Under the pieces are notes generated by a model, which did no database searches, was not told the DNA's origin, and saw nothing but the letters and a program-made list of their open reading frames with translations. Below, piece by piece: positions 12,909-27,900 of a DNA stretch of 64,000 nucleotides (positions are counted from its first letter, which is position 1; every line of letters begins with the position of its first letter). The position numbers and the translations under genes are program-made. Source of the DNA: Leptasterias polaris (lineage: Eukaryota; Echinodermata; Asteroidea; Forcipulatida; Asteriidae). Location: assembly GCA_037783415.1 (NCBI GenBank), contig JAZGTN010000027.1:5046001-5110000 (forward strand), given 5' to 3'.

Positions 12909-15900
12909 CTGCGGACACAAAACAATTTTTTAAGTGAGACTTTTTCTTTCATATGAAGATGGACAAATTTAAAATAAGGCCCTGTAGAATGAGTGGCTGC
13001 AGCTCCGTCTTGATCGTCAAGTAAACAAGCATTGAGGCATAGGATACCCATAGCAGCACCCCTAGCCGCAGTGGTAGCCAGAGCTGTAGTCGTAGCCGCA
13101 GCTGTCAATTTAGACACAGCCCTCGTTACATTACAAGAATAAAGCACCTGCAGTGTTTGTGATTTTCGTTTGTGCTCATTATAGAAAAATACATTGACTT
13201 GGTTACTTCACATGAACTTGATCACCTCATGTGGACTTGATTTCTTCTTCCATTGTGCCTGAGAGTTTGTAGCATCTACTGACCCAAAACGCTTTGTACA
13301 GTTCTTTACGAAAGCCGTTCAATAATTTGTGTATTTTTAAAATTCTTTCTCAGGCTAAAAGAGAAGCTTGCATCTTTGAGGACAGTATGTACTGCGATCA
13401 ATTAAAACGACTAGCTCAAGACAACCTGTGCATAAATCATTCGGTACTGGCTTCTTAATACTGCTCTATTTGAATCATTTGCTTGTACTTAATGGGCAGG
13501 GTATTTTCCAGAACATCTGAGCCGGGATAATGACTTTAAAAATTCATGCTAATGTGCCTGTAAATCATACGACACACAGCCCACGAGGTCCCTGGCTGAC
13601 ATACACCCCCCCCCCTTCCTTCCCCTGCTCCTAGAACCTCTAACTGATACAGGGGGGTCGCTAGCCTCTATCAGCCAGGCACTAAGCCTCGTAATCACGT
13701 ACCTCCCAAGTGTCCTATTTCGCTGATGCACCGGTCCCCATCAAAAGACCCAACAAAAGAAATCAAAGTTAGACTGTACTCGCCGATGAAAAATTCATCA
13801 AGCTCTCGTAATCCTATGTTCATTAAAATTTCATTGATGGCACTGACTGCTTGATTTTGTATCTCCCCCCCATCCCCCCCCCCACAGTAACGTTTCGGCA
13901 GAACGTCTCGAGGCAGCACAGAGGAGATTCTAATAGCCTGAATGGAATTTTTAAAAATAATGCCATTGCACGGCCACCTGATGTTGGTATTACAGGTATG
14001 GGGGGGAAGTAAAGTTTCTTGCCGCTGAACGAAACGACCACTAAACAATGATTGATGCCTTGTGGCTCGGCAGGAAGGGAAGGGAAAAAATGACAACTTA
14101 GAAGCTCTGAGCTACTCTGAGTCTATGGTCAATCAGGGACCACTGGGACTCGTAAATATGTAATGCCAAGGATTTGTGAATGGCATATCGCATCGGAGAT
14201 TTGTCAACAAGAAGGAAGAGAAATATATAGCTGAATATATTATCACCCAACCATCCCCCCCCGCAAAAAATAAAAAAATTAAAAAAAAAGTTGAAAAGCA
14301 CTTGAGGTTGAATATCATTAAATACAGCCATGGGGTTAGATTTACTTAATACAGGAAATGGTCAAACTATTACACACAAGAACTAACATTTTGAGAAAAC
14401 ATTCTCAGTGATCAAAAGCGACACTGTGACTTGTTCCTGGACTGATGTTGTGTCTTTCCCCTGAGATCAACATACTACAAACATTGGGTGGCAGTTGTTT
14501 TTCATCAACTCCCCCCACCCCACCAATTTATGGAATGATCTGCCACAACTCAACACTCAACTGGATTGAGAATCCACACACTAATTTCTGTTATTATTGT
14601 GTCCATAACTCCCCGTGTATCTTCATGTACTTACTCCCTTTCTTGGGCATCCAACTGCTGAACTAACTCGTCTCTCTTGTTGACCAAGATGACGAGATCT
14701 TCAAGAAGGAGCTGCTCACGTCTCTTCTCCTCTTCAGTCTTTTGCCAATCTGTTGGAGTTCAGAAAGAGACTTCAGTGTTTTCTTTCTTAAAATGTATTT
14801 TTCAAAATTGTGCTTTTCTTTATTTGATTTGTACACCAGCTGCCTTAACAGGCATTTGGTTGTATCGGATTTAGGTATAGCCCCTGGCTCCCAGATTGTG
14901 AAGTTCTACGGAGAGGATTTGCAAAGTCTAGCTACTTTTGCAGATTGTTATTCAATCTGTGCAGTCTTTCAAACAAAAGCTACTAATCCCCCAAAATGGA
15001 ATCTGTCCGGATACCTTTGTTCAATCAAGTAGAATCAAAACAACATTTTACTCTCAAAATAGTTCAATCTCTCAAACTTTTTCCCTCTCGCACACATCTT
15101 CTTAAGAATTGAGTTTCACTCAGACAGATCCGCCCTTCATTCATTGTCTCATCTTCATTACTTCATTTCTGCATCCACTTGAGATGGAAGACGTCAAAGA
15201 TGACACAACCACATCTTCTCCTACCCTACCTTCAATCTCCATCATCTTCCGCAGCTCTCGATTCAGCATCTCAAATTTCCTCTCCAAGTCATGCTCCTTC
15301 TCCCTGGACAGTCACAGGGACAGACGGGGGAGAGAAGGGAAAAAAATAAAAACAGGGTCAAAAAGGAAATCAGGATGCAAATTGATTAGATTGGTTGGGC
15401 ATTTAGGTAGCCACAAGAAGAAGGAAAAAAAAAACAGAGTGAGGGAGAAAAACCCCCAGTTCTTTTCTTCACTTGAGAAACCCGTAATAACAATTTGAAG
15501 CAACTCCCTTATGTAATTATATCAATTTGACCTTAGGCCTCGGTGAATTGCAGGATGTATACATGCCAATTCTGTTATTCCTTCCTGCAGTGACACACAC
15601 ACTGTTCAATTTGAGCGAAGGGTCTATATCAGGATAGAGAGAGAGAGACAGATAGAGGGAGAGAGGGAAGGTGGCCTCTAATGAGATTGTCAGTTGGAAA
15701 TTTAGCTGATTATTGCAAACTGATGAGAAGTCGATGAGTAAAACCTTTGGTTCAGCCAATATATTGGCTGGGCACAAATAAAAAATACAAAAAATACAAT
15801 AAACCATAAATTAAGTAAAGATAACTAGTAAGTTATATTTCTATCCAATATTTTAAATAATTTCGTTTCTAAAAAGATTGCTTTTTTTTTACAAAACACA

Positions 15901-18900
15901 CTAATTAAAAAACACAAAAACTCAACGAAATTTCAATCATTATTTATTGCTGATTTCACGAAAGTTAAACTTCCATGAAGGGACAAGAGAAGCAGAGAAT
16001 GGAAAAAAAAAAAAAACTAAAATAGAGAATGGGACAAACCGCAGTTGCTAGAAAATGCTACAATGTGTCAGTCTACGTCCAATGAATGGAGGGATCTTGT
16101 TTAGTGCCATATGGGCCATGTGGCATATCCTCACTCCAGCAGAGCCGCTGGCCTGTCTGTCATAACGGCAAGCGAGACGAGGGAGGGGAAAGCTTGCCAG
16201 AGTGTATTACAGCCAGGGAACAGAGGGCCAGGCCTCTGTGCCTCTTAAGCCCCCACGCTGGGCTCTAGTGCCCAGCTACCTGCCGAGTTACTACACCCTT
16301 GCTATTCAGTCTGCCCCACTGGACAACTGCGGCCTCCATGATAATCCATCAAGAGAGTAAGAGAAGTCACTCAACAATGTAGTGGGGACATTTTCATTTT
16401 TCGAGGGCCAGTGCTCACCCACGACACAAAAAAACCTCTCCGGTTTGTGTTACTGTTTTCTTTTCTGTGTGAGTGAGTGTGTTGGCGGGTTCCCTCAATT
16501 GGAAAAACTTATTCATGAGAATTGCAAATTGAATATGGAGTTGTGTTTTATTGATGCTTTATCGATGTCAAATTAGTTTTGAGATCAAGTCGTACAAAGA
16601 CTGTAATTTGTTTACAATTAGGTTCCGGGCTACCTAGTTATCAAACATCAGATCACTGATGTATGGTGAACATAAACTACTGCACTTGGTGAAAACATCG
16701 GACAGAAATGAAGAGACAAGCTCTTATGAGATTCAGAAATCAGAGTAAATCACAATTTCATTCATCACAGCAGAATCATTTCCAAAATTTTCAAATTTAT
16801 TTATTCATTTATTAACTTGAAGTAAAAGAGTTGGTTTAAATCACCTAAACATTGGTAATTGTCAAAGACCAGTATCCACACTTTGTATGGCCCAACATAT
16901 ACATGACACAACAACCCTATGAAAATTAAAGCTTAATCGGTCACAGAGATCACAAAAAAATTGGGAGGGAAAAAAACATTTATGTTTTATATATAACCGC
17001 ATAACCCCTGTAGCGGTTCAGACTTTCTCAAATGCACACAGAACTTCTCATGTACTCTCAGTTCTCGTATACGTTTAAAAGAATCAATGCAGCGCCCTCT
17101 TTATGGAATACACCACTCCTAACGCAAGCGCACTTGAGAATGTCCGCACCAATACAGGGGTTAGTATTTAATGCCTTCCTGCAACTTCCCCTTGTGGGTA
17201 TCATTTGATTACGATGAGGTATGGAGAAGTCAACACGACATTTTACTTACATGGCGTTAAGCTGCTCCTCTCTGCGTATTAGTGCATTCTTTTTATTCAC
17301 CAACTCAAACCACTCCTGCATTAATTGCGCCTCATCATCAGTGCCTGTAATCATTAATACCATCGCATTTTAGAGATCGGTACAAACAAATGTAATGTCA
17401 TCTCTTAGTAAGGCATTTGCCAGTTAAACGATTTGTCAAAAAACGAAAAAACAAACAAAAAAACAACAACATTATGACAAAAAGGACAACAAAATTACCC
17501 CCAAAAGAAGTTGAGTTTCGTACAAACAAATGTAAGCCATTTGCCAGTTAGATGTCTGGTACAAGGACTTCTTCCTCACAAGCCAACACTCAAATTGGAT
17601 TCCTCAGACTAGTTTTTTAACATTGCAATGTAACATGGTTTCGGGCAAGGTTTTGTATTCATCATGACCTAGCATTTTGAACACTGTTCCTCAACTAACT
17701 TCTAAATATGAACACCCCCATGAAAACAAACTACCAATGAAAAACCTTGGAACCAAACAATAGCCAACAAGATAGCTGATTGACTGGTCTACATTGTACA
17801 TTGGGTGTTACACTTTGAAATGAAAGAAGACAACATAACACTAAGCAAACACTACAATACATGAGTTGCTAGACTTACAAATATAACATCTATACTTCAA
17901 CAAAACATTCTCAATTAATTTTAAAACAACATATTTCAAATATTCATTGATTCAACTAGTGCTGATAATTGAAACTCTTTTAAAGGTCAAACACTACATT
18001 AATGAAAATGCCAATGAAAAGAGCATCCAAGAATTTCTTCTTTTGAGGCGGGAGAAGAAAAAAAAAACTGCACAGCAAGAGGGCCTTGGCTGCTACAATA
18101 ATTGAGGATTTGAAAGCAGCAGAGTCCTTGGTGTGTGTACACTGCCGCTCGCTGTGCTGTGCACACAAGGACTGCAGAGTTGACACTCAAACTAAAGACC
18201 TATCGAACACAATGTCAGCTTGCAAGAATACTTGAATATGAGTCCCCTTCAGCAGTATGACGGCATTGGGGGGGGGGGGGGGTCGGATCGAGTCATGAGG
18301 GGACAGGTACTACAAGGTCTCTCTGCCTAGTGGCTTGTAAGGACACACACAGGGCTCTCTTTTGTCTCACATGGTTTCTCAAATGCTATGGGGTCACGTA
18401 GTATTTGGACTACCATGCCAAGCCATCAGAAGAAAAAACATTTGTCGTCCCATTCCAGACAGCACTGAATTAACATCCAGACAGTAGGTAGAGTCATATC
18501 ATTTGAAATGTTAACACAATATCTCATCACTGCATATTTTTAGAACCAGCACTTTGTTTTTAGGACATGGCTTTCAAATCTTTTACATGTTTTAATGAAT
18601 ACAAGCCATCGGGAAAGTATTTAAACAGATAATTCAGAATTCTGCACTGCTAATCTTCTCTTCCTCAGACATGTCCAAAAATCAGACACACTGATGCTGA
18701 CAGAGGAAGGCAACCATGTCTAAGGTTTGGCTCGATCCAACAAAAACCTTACTCACAGAAACGAACCACCACTTGAGCTTACAAATCGTGACTCTACGAA
18801 GGAGCACAGTCTTGTTGTTTGTTAGAAAAATATAATGGAATAATTTGGTTCTCAGATTATGCTAAACATCAAGTGGAAATATCGGTCCAGCCCACTGAGA

Positions 18901-21900
18901 TCTACATCAGATCTTACTTTTGATAAAGGCATAGTGACGAAGCAAACAAATTCAACAATGCAAGCTAGTGTATGTGATGTCTGTCTGCTTTTGCCGTTTG
19001 TTTTTGAAGAGCGAAGTAATTTAAGAAATTTAACAAGCCAAACATTTTGCTTTGAAAGGGCAAGGGCACCAAGGCGTTGTTTCCTCTATGAGAAAAATGT
19101 ATATTTCTATTGGAAAAATTCAAGGGGCACCAAGGCAATGACCAGGGGCAACGGAGGCAATTGCCTCTGTTGCCTCCGTGAAGTATTAGGTCTGATTTAA
19201 CATGTAATAATTGCATCTACCTGCATCTATTATATAAATATTTACACATTTTAGATAAGCACTGTATGCTTGGTGCTTCCCTGCCCGCCCCCCCTAACAA
19301 GTCCTGCAGAAATTTAAATTTACAGACATTCTACATCGAAAAATAAAGAAATTATTTTTGCAACTCGATTTGTAGTTGTTATACTTTTTGATTTTTGCAA
19401 AGTAATTTGTTGAGCAGCTTGATTTGTTGTTTTATTCTCTTCCCTATTTATGAATGAGCTTATCAAGGCTCTCAAAAAGAGGTCTCTCAATGTGGGAGGG
19501 GCTAAGTATTCAATAGCATGGGAGGGGGGGTTTCTCTCTATATGAAACTAGTTCCTAGCATCCATACATACCATCTTCCATAGCTTTCCTCAGTGACTTC
19601 TCCACCGTGGACGCCCTTTCATCAATCTGCTTCTGTTCTCGCTCAAGAACGGCGTATTCTCCCAGGATGTAGTCGTTGGTGTCCATCAATTCCTACAATG
19701 AGAAAAGATGACGGATTAAAGACGCAGGCAAAAGACAACCTTCAGGACTAAGGTTACAGCCATTATATCTTTACAAGGAATCTTCTGGAATGCTGAACAG
19801 CACCATTGCCCATAGGAGCCTCAAGGCAAGGGGAAATGAAGATGGCACTGAAGGGTCCAACCTTACATTTAGAAAGTAAACCTTTACACATAGACCTTTA
19901 TGCATGGACGTCATGCTGCAGCCAGCCTAGAGGTCGAAACGATGATGAAACAACGGAAATGCACATGTATTTACATAGCATGGTGAATGAGCCATTGAGT
20001 AACCTTTATTTGATCTCTATGAGAGGGCACCCTGTTTCACTGATATCATACAATGCATCAGGTCCACTGTGTCATGAATGAGTCTGTCCATACCCCTAGA
20101 TGTGTGATCTGTAGCCCCTAGATGTGTGATCTGTAAGCCCCTAGATGTGTGATCTGTAGCCCCCAAATGTGTGATCTGTAGACCCTAGATGTGTGATCTG
20201 TAAGCCCCTAGATGTGTGATCTGTAGCCCCTAGATGTGTGAACTGTAGCCCCTAGATGTGTGAACTGTAGCCCCCTCGATGTGTGATCTGTAGCCCCCAG
20301 ATGTGTGATCTGTAAGCCCCTAAATGTGTGATCTGTAGACCCTAAATGTGTGATCTGTAGACCCTAGATGTGTGATCTGTAGCCCCAAAGATGTGTGATC
20401 TGTAGCAATACTAGATGTGTGATCTGTAGCCCCTAGATGTGTGAACTGTAGCCCCTAGATGTGTGATCTGTAGCACCAAAGATGTGTGATCTGTAGCACT
20501 ACTAGATGTGTGATCTGTAGCCCCAAAGATGTGTGATCTGTAGCAATACTAGATGTGTGATCTGTAGCCCCTAGATGTGTGAACTGTAGCCCCTAGATGT
20601 GTGATCTGTAGCACCCAAGATGTGTGATCTGTAGCACCCTAGATGTGTGATCTGTACCACCCCGAAATCTGTGATCGTGCGTACCACAGATGTGTTACCT
20701 GTAGCACCCCCAGATGTGTGATCAGTAGCACCCAAAAGATAAATTATCTGTAGAAAGCTCATTAAGATTCCTTTTAATTTGTTCACCCCCCCTTGTATTA
20801 TTTACCTCCTCATCCAATGCATTGATTGTTTCCTCTGTGGGCGTGACATCCTCACTAGGACTTGCCGCCTCCTTTTCAAGGTTGCTATCGTTTGAATCCT
20901 TGTCCTCTTTCTTCAGATCTGGTTTAGACTCCGATTCAGGAGTTGATACCGACGTGTCATCTGAGGGTATTAAGTACATATACAGGGTTGAGTTGAAATG
21001 CAAACATGTTGATTGTAGAAGAGGCTTGGCTTTGTGTCACTATTGGTTTGAACACTAATTTATTTTAAGCTCAAGGCCTATATTTTATTACTGAAATTGT
21101 TTGTGGTTGTTGTCAAACTCAACGACAATAAAAGAGTCATTATTGTTAATAAAAGTCAATGGTGGTATCTCTATAAAGAGTCTTGGACGAACAGTAAAAT
21201 TCTCCTGAGTTTAGTCGTAAGTCTGAAAAAATGAGAACAAATTCATTGTTCAAAATCATTTAAATTAGTTGAATTTTCATTCTTTTGTTATTTTTTATAT
21301 GTTGTTGATATTTTTAACTAATTTTAACATTTTTTCTTAAACCGTTCTTTGTAAAATTACTTGCTTTTCACAATTTGTGACTCTTGTTTAAATATACCAT
21401 TACTGAATTGAACTAAATGCAAGTTTATATCCCATAATCTATATTCCAAAACAATGGACAACTAGCCAGCTCAGCCCTGACAAATGGTACATAACACAAA
21501 AGCTTAAGACCAGAACATCAGTAGAAAACCAACCTTTTGGTTTCACGGACGTGGCAGGTTGTACAAGATCAGAGAAGGATTGCAGAGAGGTCCTCTTAGC
21601 CACGCTTCCTGATAATCTCTTCAACTGTTGACTTTCTGTTGTGTCATCAGCGGGATGTCTGGGTTCTTCTGGTTTCTTTGGTGCTTCAATCTTGTCTCCT
21701 ATGCAACAAGATCAACAAATAATTTTCATTTGTTTCGGCACAGTTTAAGGAACTCCCTCAGCCTAGTATTGACCCAGATTGACAAATTAGAAATCTTGAA
21801 AGTTATCTGGAGATAAACTTGAAAAGTTAGGATGTAGCTTTAGCCATGAATGATACAACTGTCCTTTTTAAAAGGCCGTTTTGACTTAGGCTTCTTCACT

Positions 21901-24900
21901 CACTTTGCAATTTTAGTATGGGGTTTTAACAGGCAGCCAGAGCATAAGCCATACCCAAAGTTAAAGCCATGGTTTCGGGAGGGGCCACAGATTGACACAC
22001 TCAACATCCATCATCGTCAAATCGAGAATGTTTGTCGACTCTGGTGACAACAATGTCAGTCTTACTTGGGGGCCTTCTGAACAGAGTGAAAAAGACTAGC
22101 TGCTGTTGTTGTTGTTTTTGTTGTTGTCAATAAAGCAAACAAGAGTGCAATACCTTACAATACAAATGTTATAATTATTGCATGCATTGATTAGGGTTGT
22201 CTGTGGTTATGCTCAAATGTCACAAGTTAGAAGAGCAGCAACCAATCGGTTATTTTCATTGTTGGTTATAAAGTGTAAATTCTCCACGTTATGATGTTAC
22301 CTTTACCAAACACTATAATCCTGACTGTGATTAAACAAATGGTTAGGTTTTAAAATGGAATGAAAAGACAGTACATAATAATAGACCATGTAACCTATGA
22401 CATCATATATTTACATTGAACCACAGAGCCTGGACTTCCTGCAGGCACGACATGTACGCAACCCATTAAAAGAAAACATAATATCTTACGTTCCATGGAG
22501 ATTGCACTGTCTGATTTTTGTCAACTATTGATTTAAAGAAAGAGGGCGCATCTCATTGTTCAGCTGTCATTTTAATAACTCTTGAATTGATGTGGAAATG
22601 ATGACACAAAGTAAAACATTTCCCATATATTCAGTATAGTATCTTGCCTGCCTGAAAGGCCCAGGTACGTAAAAGGTTGCTCTTTTTGGGTAAACAAAGG
22701 TTACATGGTCTATACACTGTGCAGCAACCAGTGTTAATTGAATTATTTAAAAACCATTCAGATAGATCCATGATGATGTCCTGTGACCAATTCACACCAT
22801 AAACGGTATTAACGTTACACTCACTACGTTTCATTTGCAACACGTTGACAACGAGTTTAAAAGGAAGGTGCGGACTTCGTTTGGCAAGAAAAACATCCCT
22901 ATTAAATATCTTTGTCGCCTTTCCTTTTCCAGGAACCAAATCATAAAACGAACCCGTGGAAGATTCACCGACGTATCGCTTATTAGCATTAATGTTTACA
23001 AACATACTCAACATGTTTGAGTCTCCTTTCCATTAAAAATAAGAGTAATCTCTAAGGTAAGATCTTTCAGAAATTGAGACTCCGTCGTTCCCAAAATCAT
23101 TTGGTAAGTATTCAACTTTTCTATTTAACATTAAGCTGCAGCTGCAGAAACTGAAAGTCACCTCAGAATTGAATAGATGTAATACGAACTACAATTAGAT
23201 TTTTACCCCAACACCAATATCGATTCAATTGCTTTGAGTTACCCGCTGCTAATTAAAGGATTTGAACTGACTTCTTGTCACCAGGCGCGCTCAGTTATCT
23301 AGTGGTAAAAGTGCTCTAAAACTTTGGGTTGTGGGTTCAAATCCCAACTGAGAAGCCTTTGATTTCTTCCCCACAGGCCTCAGAAAAAACTTTCACTTTG
23401 AAAAGTAAAAGCGGATAACAAACTTGAGACCCACAATTTTCTGCAGAGCAAACAATTCGCCACAATAATTACAGGTGATTTGGTATGTGTTGAATAGATT
23501 TGAGAGATCACAATGATCTTATGGGAACCTCAGGCAGGACAACGGTGTGATGGATTAACTGCTTTGGTTTGAGCATTACTCGATCCAAACTGAAATCATT
23601 CTCAAATCTGAGGCAAGAACAGTTTGCTGAGAAAAGAGCTTTTGCACCCAGTTCATACTACTGATCCTCTTGCACGAAGGAAGTTTGTACAGTTTGTACC
23701 CAGGAAGATTTCACCCTGACCTAGGCTGGATCTAACCCTTTCTCTATGGTCTAACCTCATTAACAACAATCAGTTAATATACACCGTAAAGCCGGAAACT
23801 CAAACCCTAAGCTCTTGTAAATACTTTGATCGCCTGTTTCTAGTCTATGCCACCAAAATGACAAGTTACAAATCCCCAAACCCTTATAATCATTAGAGAA
23901 AGTGCATTGATTTTGACCAAACTGCGTAACAACTGGTTTTGTTTGGGAAATATTTGCAACATGTGATCAGTTGTCTTGCATTGTTCCTCCAACATGTCAG
24001 TTACTTCTGACGTTCTGAGAGACATTCGGATTCGGGAGGGGGGGGGGGGGGGGGGTAACTGTCTGATTGAGTGAAACTTGCTTAGCCCAGCCCACCCTCA
24101 TTGTGATGTGGGATTCCTGGGGTGGTGGTAACCAGAAACCCCCTGCTGAGCTTAGCGTGTTCATCATTTGAATGTGCAATCAGTGATTCTCAATACAGGG
24201 GAAAATAACATTCACAATAATTTCACGAGTCAAATCAAAATCTAAGCTAAGATAAGTGAGACTGTTTTAAAATAGGGCACTGATCGGTGTTCAGTTTGTT
24301 TGATGCAAAAAATTGTCCCGGCCTAGCATTTCCACCCTAGCAGCTCTCTCAAAAACATAACAAAACTTAAGAAAGATTGCTGGGGATAAAACATGAAGTC
24401 AATAACATTTTGTTTGCATTTATACCAAATGTCCTTTAGATTGGTAAAGCAGTTTCGCAAAAGCTACTTCTTTTTTTCAAGTTTATTTGATGTCCATGGT
24501 GGGGTGCTATTGGGGTTATTGAAGATGACAAGAGAATCACTTTTTCCCCCACTTTTTATTCTAAGTTTGACATGGTCTCTTGTCTCCCACCCTTTCTTAA
24601 TAAGTTGTACAAACATCTGCTTTCCTCTCTGCAGCCCCTTTCAGACTAGAGGTTAGCATACTGTGAGTGTTCGTCTACCCCAGGAAAACTGCAGCAAGTT
24701 TTTAAACGAACATTTTGTGGCAGTTACCCCTGGAATTTCCCATGGGTTCCTTGGAGTTGGCTCCATATTGTAAAAAGGCTTTACAAGGGTCCCTAAATGG
24801 TTAATACTGGTTTGCCTACAGACCATTGTGACAAACAATCAGTTCTACTGCTTACTTCCACAACAAGGTAGCAATGGACACTGCCTCATTTATGAACATT

Positions 24901-27900
24901 GGAAAACAAAGTGCACTGACGAAAAAACGGAACGACAATTGACGACAATTGACGACAATTGACGACGTACAGGGCCAGGGAGTCATTATTTATATCAGGA
25001 ATAGGACACAAACCAAACATGAAACTCAGGCTGTTATCTGTCGATAAGAGTCATTACAAATGATCATCAGCAAAACAATGAAGCATTTAGCTAATTTATT
25101 AGTGCAATAAATATGATAAAAGGTCATATTGAGTTGTGTGCGAGGCTTGTGTTCTTGTGATCACACCCGTACCCATGCATCCTCCAGACATCCAGGGAAT
25201 GAGAAAGAATAGAGGAGAGGGGGAAGATTAAGAAGGTGGATTGGGGTTAGAGTTTGGGAAATGGGTGGTGAAGGTGGGTTAGGGGGAAAGGGGTTAAGGT
25301 TAAGGGTGATGGAGGACTGGAGGGTAAGGGCAAAAAATAAAAAATGGTGGTGGTGGAGGGTTAAGGTTTTTAGATAAATGATGGTGGAATGGTAGGGTTA
25401 GGGTTGTGGAATGGAATGATGAAGGGAGAGTTAGAGGGTAATGTGGGAGAAAAGGGTTTAACTCTTGCAATGGGTTGCAATCCACCAGCGTGATGACCAA
25501 AATCTAAAATGATTTAACCTCATCCAAAGTTCCAAGTACTTAGTGCAGAATTGATGTCGAAAGCCAGGTAGGTACGGAAAGGAACATAGTGCACTTTAAA
25601 GTTCAAAACGTTCGTTTTAAGACAAGAGACGTTGCAATTTTGTTGTAAATCTCATTTGAATCAGGGTTGAGGGAAATAAAATAAATTACACAAGGCAATT
25701 TGTTGCACAGATGAAAAGGCACCCTCCTGGCAGTGACATCAACTTATCACCCAAAAAGTGTGTTACTTTTAGCCCTAAAGACAAAAACAAACACCGTGCC
25801 TACACGAGCAGCCAATTTGTTTAAAGCGCTGGAATTTGTGCATTGGGAATTTTGTGCATCACTTTATGGTTACCAGTCAAAAAACTGAAAGCTTATATTA
25901 CCAGTCAAAAAACTAAAAGCTTAAAACATGATATCCGAAAAGAAGAAAAAAACCTGCCAGCTCGGCAATGAGTCCTGTTTCTAATAAAGTTTGATACGGA
26001 GTGTGGGTTAATAATTCCACATGAAAATTAAAAAAAAAATTTGAAACAAATTTTGAAACTTCACTGTCACTGTGGGAAACATTTCAAAATCTTCACCAAA
26101 CACAGAATTTTAAACTGTTACTATCAATTTGTGTACTAAAGTGACTGATCAAACCAATTCATTTTTAGCATCAGCAAACCAAGCTCATGAGCTCAGTTTG
26201 AGAGAAAGGCTTTATTTAGTACTAAAATACTGGTGTCATGAAACAAGGCTTGTATTTCTCACGCCTCTGACAGACATATCAAAAACACAACCTGGAATTT
26301 TCAATTCGCAGTATACGTAACATTGTTATTGTTATTATGAAAAACACGACTTAGTTGCACCGCTAGAAAAAGGAAAACGCACTTGATTGCCATCAAGTCT
26401 TGTCTTGTTGCAGACAAAGCAACAACATCAAGGGTTGGAAAAAAAAGCAAGACAAAAAAAGAGTGGCATTGACTCCAGCACGCAGGTGATTTGTTAATGG
26501 GAAGGGCTACGAGAGCTACCAATCATGTACACACATACACATCGCACATAATCCTTACCAAATTGATAAAACTTGAACTTGGAGCCTGTTTAAAAATTAA
26601 AGGAAATATACAAATTATAAGAAATAAATCAACTTAAAAAAAACAGAAGAACTCTACACAAATAAATTACATACATCATAAAAAAGACTGGGAAAGATCA
26701 TGTACAACAAAAACTTCTAGAATGTTCTACTTTTAAAAAGTATGTAAAAACTGTACACATAATCACAACGAAGCTATCAGATAATGATGTTAAATGTAGT
26801 TGAACTTCATTTATGCACATCCACATTGAAAATTGAGTTAATTCCTTATTTTATACACAAATTTGTTTTGCACTCTTGAGACAGCTTTCATTAATATGAA
26901 CATGTACTTATCTTATGTTAATTCCACTTATTTCATCTTTTCTATCAAGCCATCTGTCGTCCCCCCGCGCCCCCCTTTTAAACTTGAAAACACTGGGTAT
27001 ACAGCGCTTCATAATTAGGTTTTAGATGTGAAAAATCAATCAACTGTTGCTAAATGGGAACCAAGGTGGGTACTGGTCATCTTTCAAGTTCGGAGGTCAA
27101 CACTTCTGCTATTGATATTTGGACGGGAATACGGTTACACACCCTACCAAGACCCCTATGGATTTGTATTGACTGCTGAACACTGAAAACCAGTAATTAT
27201 CAACTGAAAAAATACTTTGATTCCTAAAACTTTTATTTTGTTTAGCGTTGTATTTCCTCCCTCCGTTAACACTTAAACGCCGATCTCGTCTGCCAGAGCT
27301 CTACACAAACTCCAAACCTAAAGAAGAACATCCAATTAGCTTTGGAGGTCAATCGTCATTAAACAGTTTGGCAGTTTCAAGAAGTCCCGGGCACTGATGG
27401 ATCCGTCTAAAGTTAGGTGAAATCCTCCCCGTGTTTCAATGACAAGAAAGGTAAGAGAGAGAGACAATACTCTTGAACACTGCTGAACAGTATCACCGCT
27501 AATAAGCCACACACTCTGCTTTTGCACCGTCTTGTAACCAAAATGGTATCCAACTGTTATTCAGAAACACTGAAAACCCTTTCAGAAAGACCCCCTCCCG
27601 TCCCCACCCTCCCTTCCAATTCTTCACAATTGGTGCTAATAGATGCAGTGCCTTAGATCACATTTAGCAACTTTTTCCCTCGTGTAATTTGACTTTAAAA
27701 AAACGTCAGCCCGGTAGTGAAAGGAGGGCCCAGGACCAGCAGAGTGGGTCAGTTAATTGTTGAAGTATTGAAGTGAAAAGAAATGGTCTGACAGGGTTTG
27801 GGATGGGACCAGAAAGAAGGAGGGGGGGGGGGTGATAATGGGGTACAGATAATAGGGTCGCAAAATGGTAACTAATGATGGGAAGGAGACAGACAGGGGG

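Larger units (their letters stand above)
21699..26558. other. EHBP1: EHBP1 intron with repeats
   Basis: The intron lies between exon 14 and the microexon. It contains an inverted-repeat pair at 22381/22713, a tRNA-like SINE head at 23285, poly(G)18 at 24038, a 10-bp tandem repeat at 24931 and a G-rich telomere-like stretch at 25196-25455. No further exon is supported. Confidence 0.5.

Noticed and set aside
13695..14096. 133-codon minus-strand frame in the last EHBP1 intron
   Set aside because: It overlaps C-rich simple sequence, shows no family motif, and does not fit EHBP1, whose flanking exons join in phase without it.
20093..20734. CRISPR-like regular array
   Set aside because: The units are contiguous tandem copies of about 21 bp with no unique spacers, in an intron of an animal gene; it is a minisatellite.
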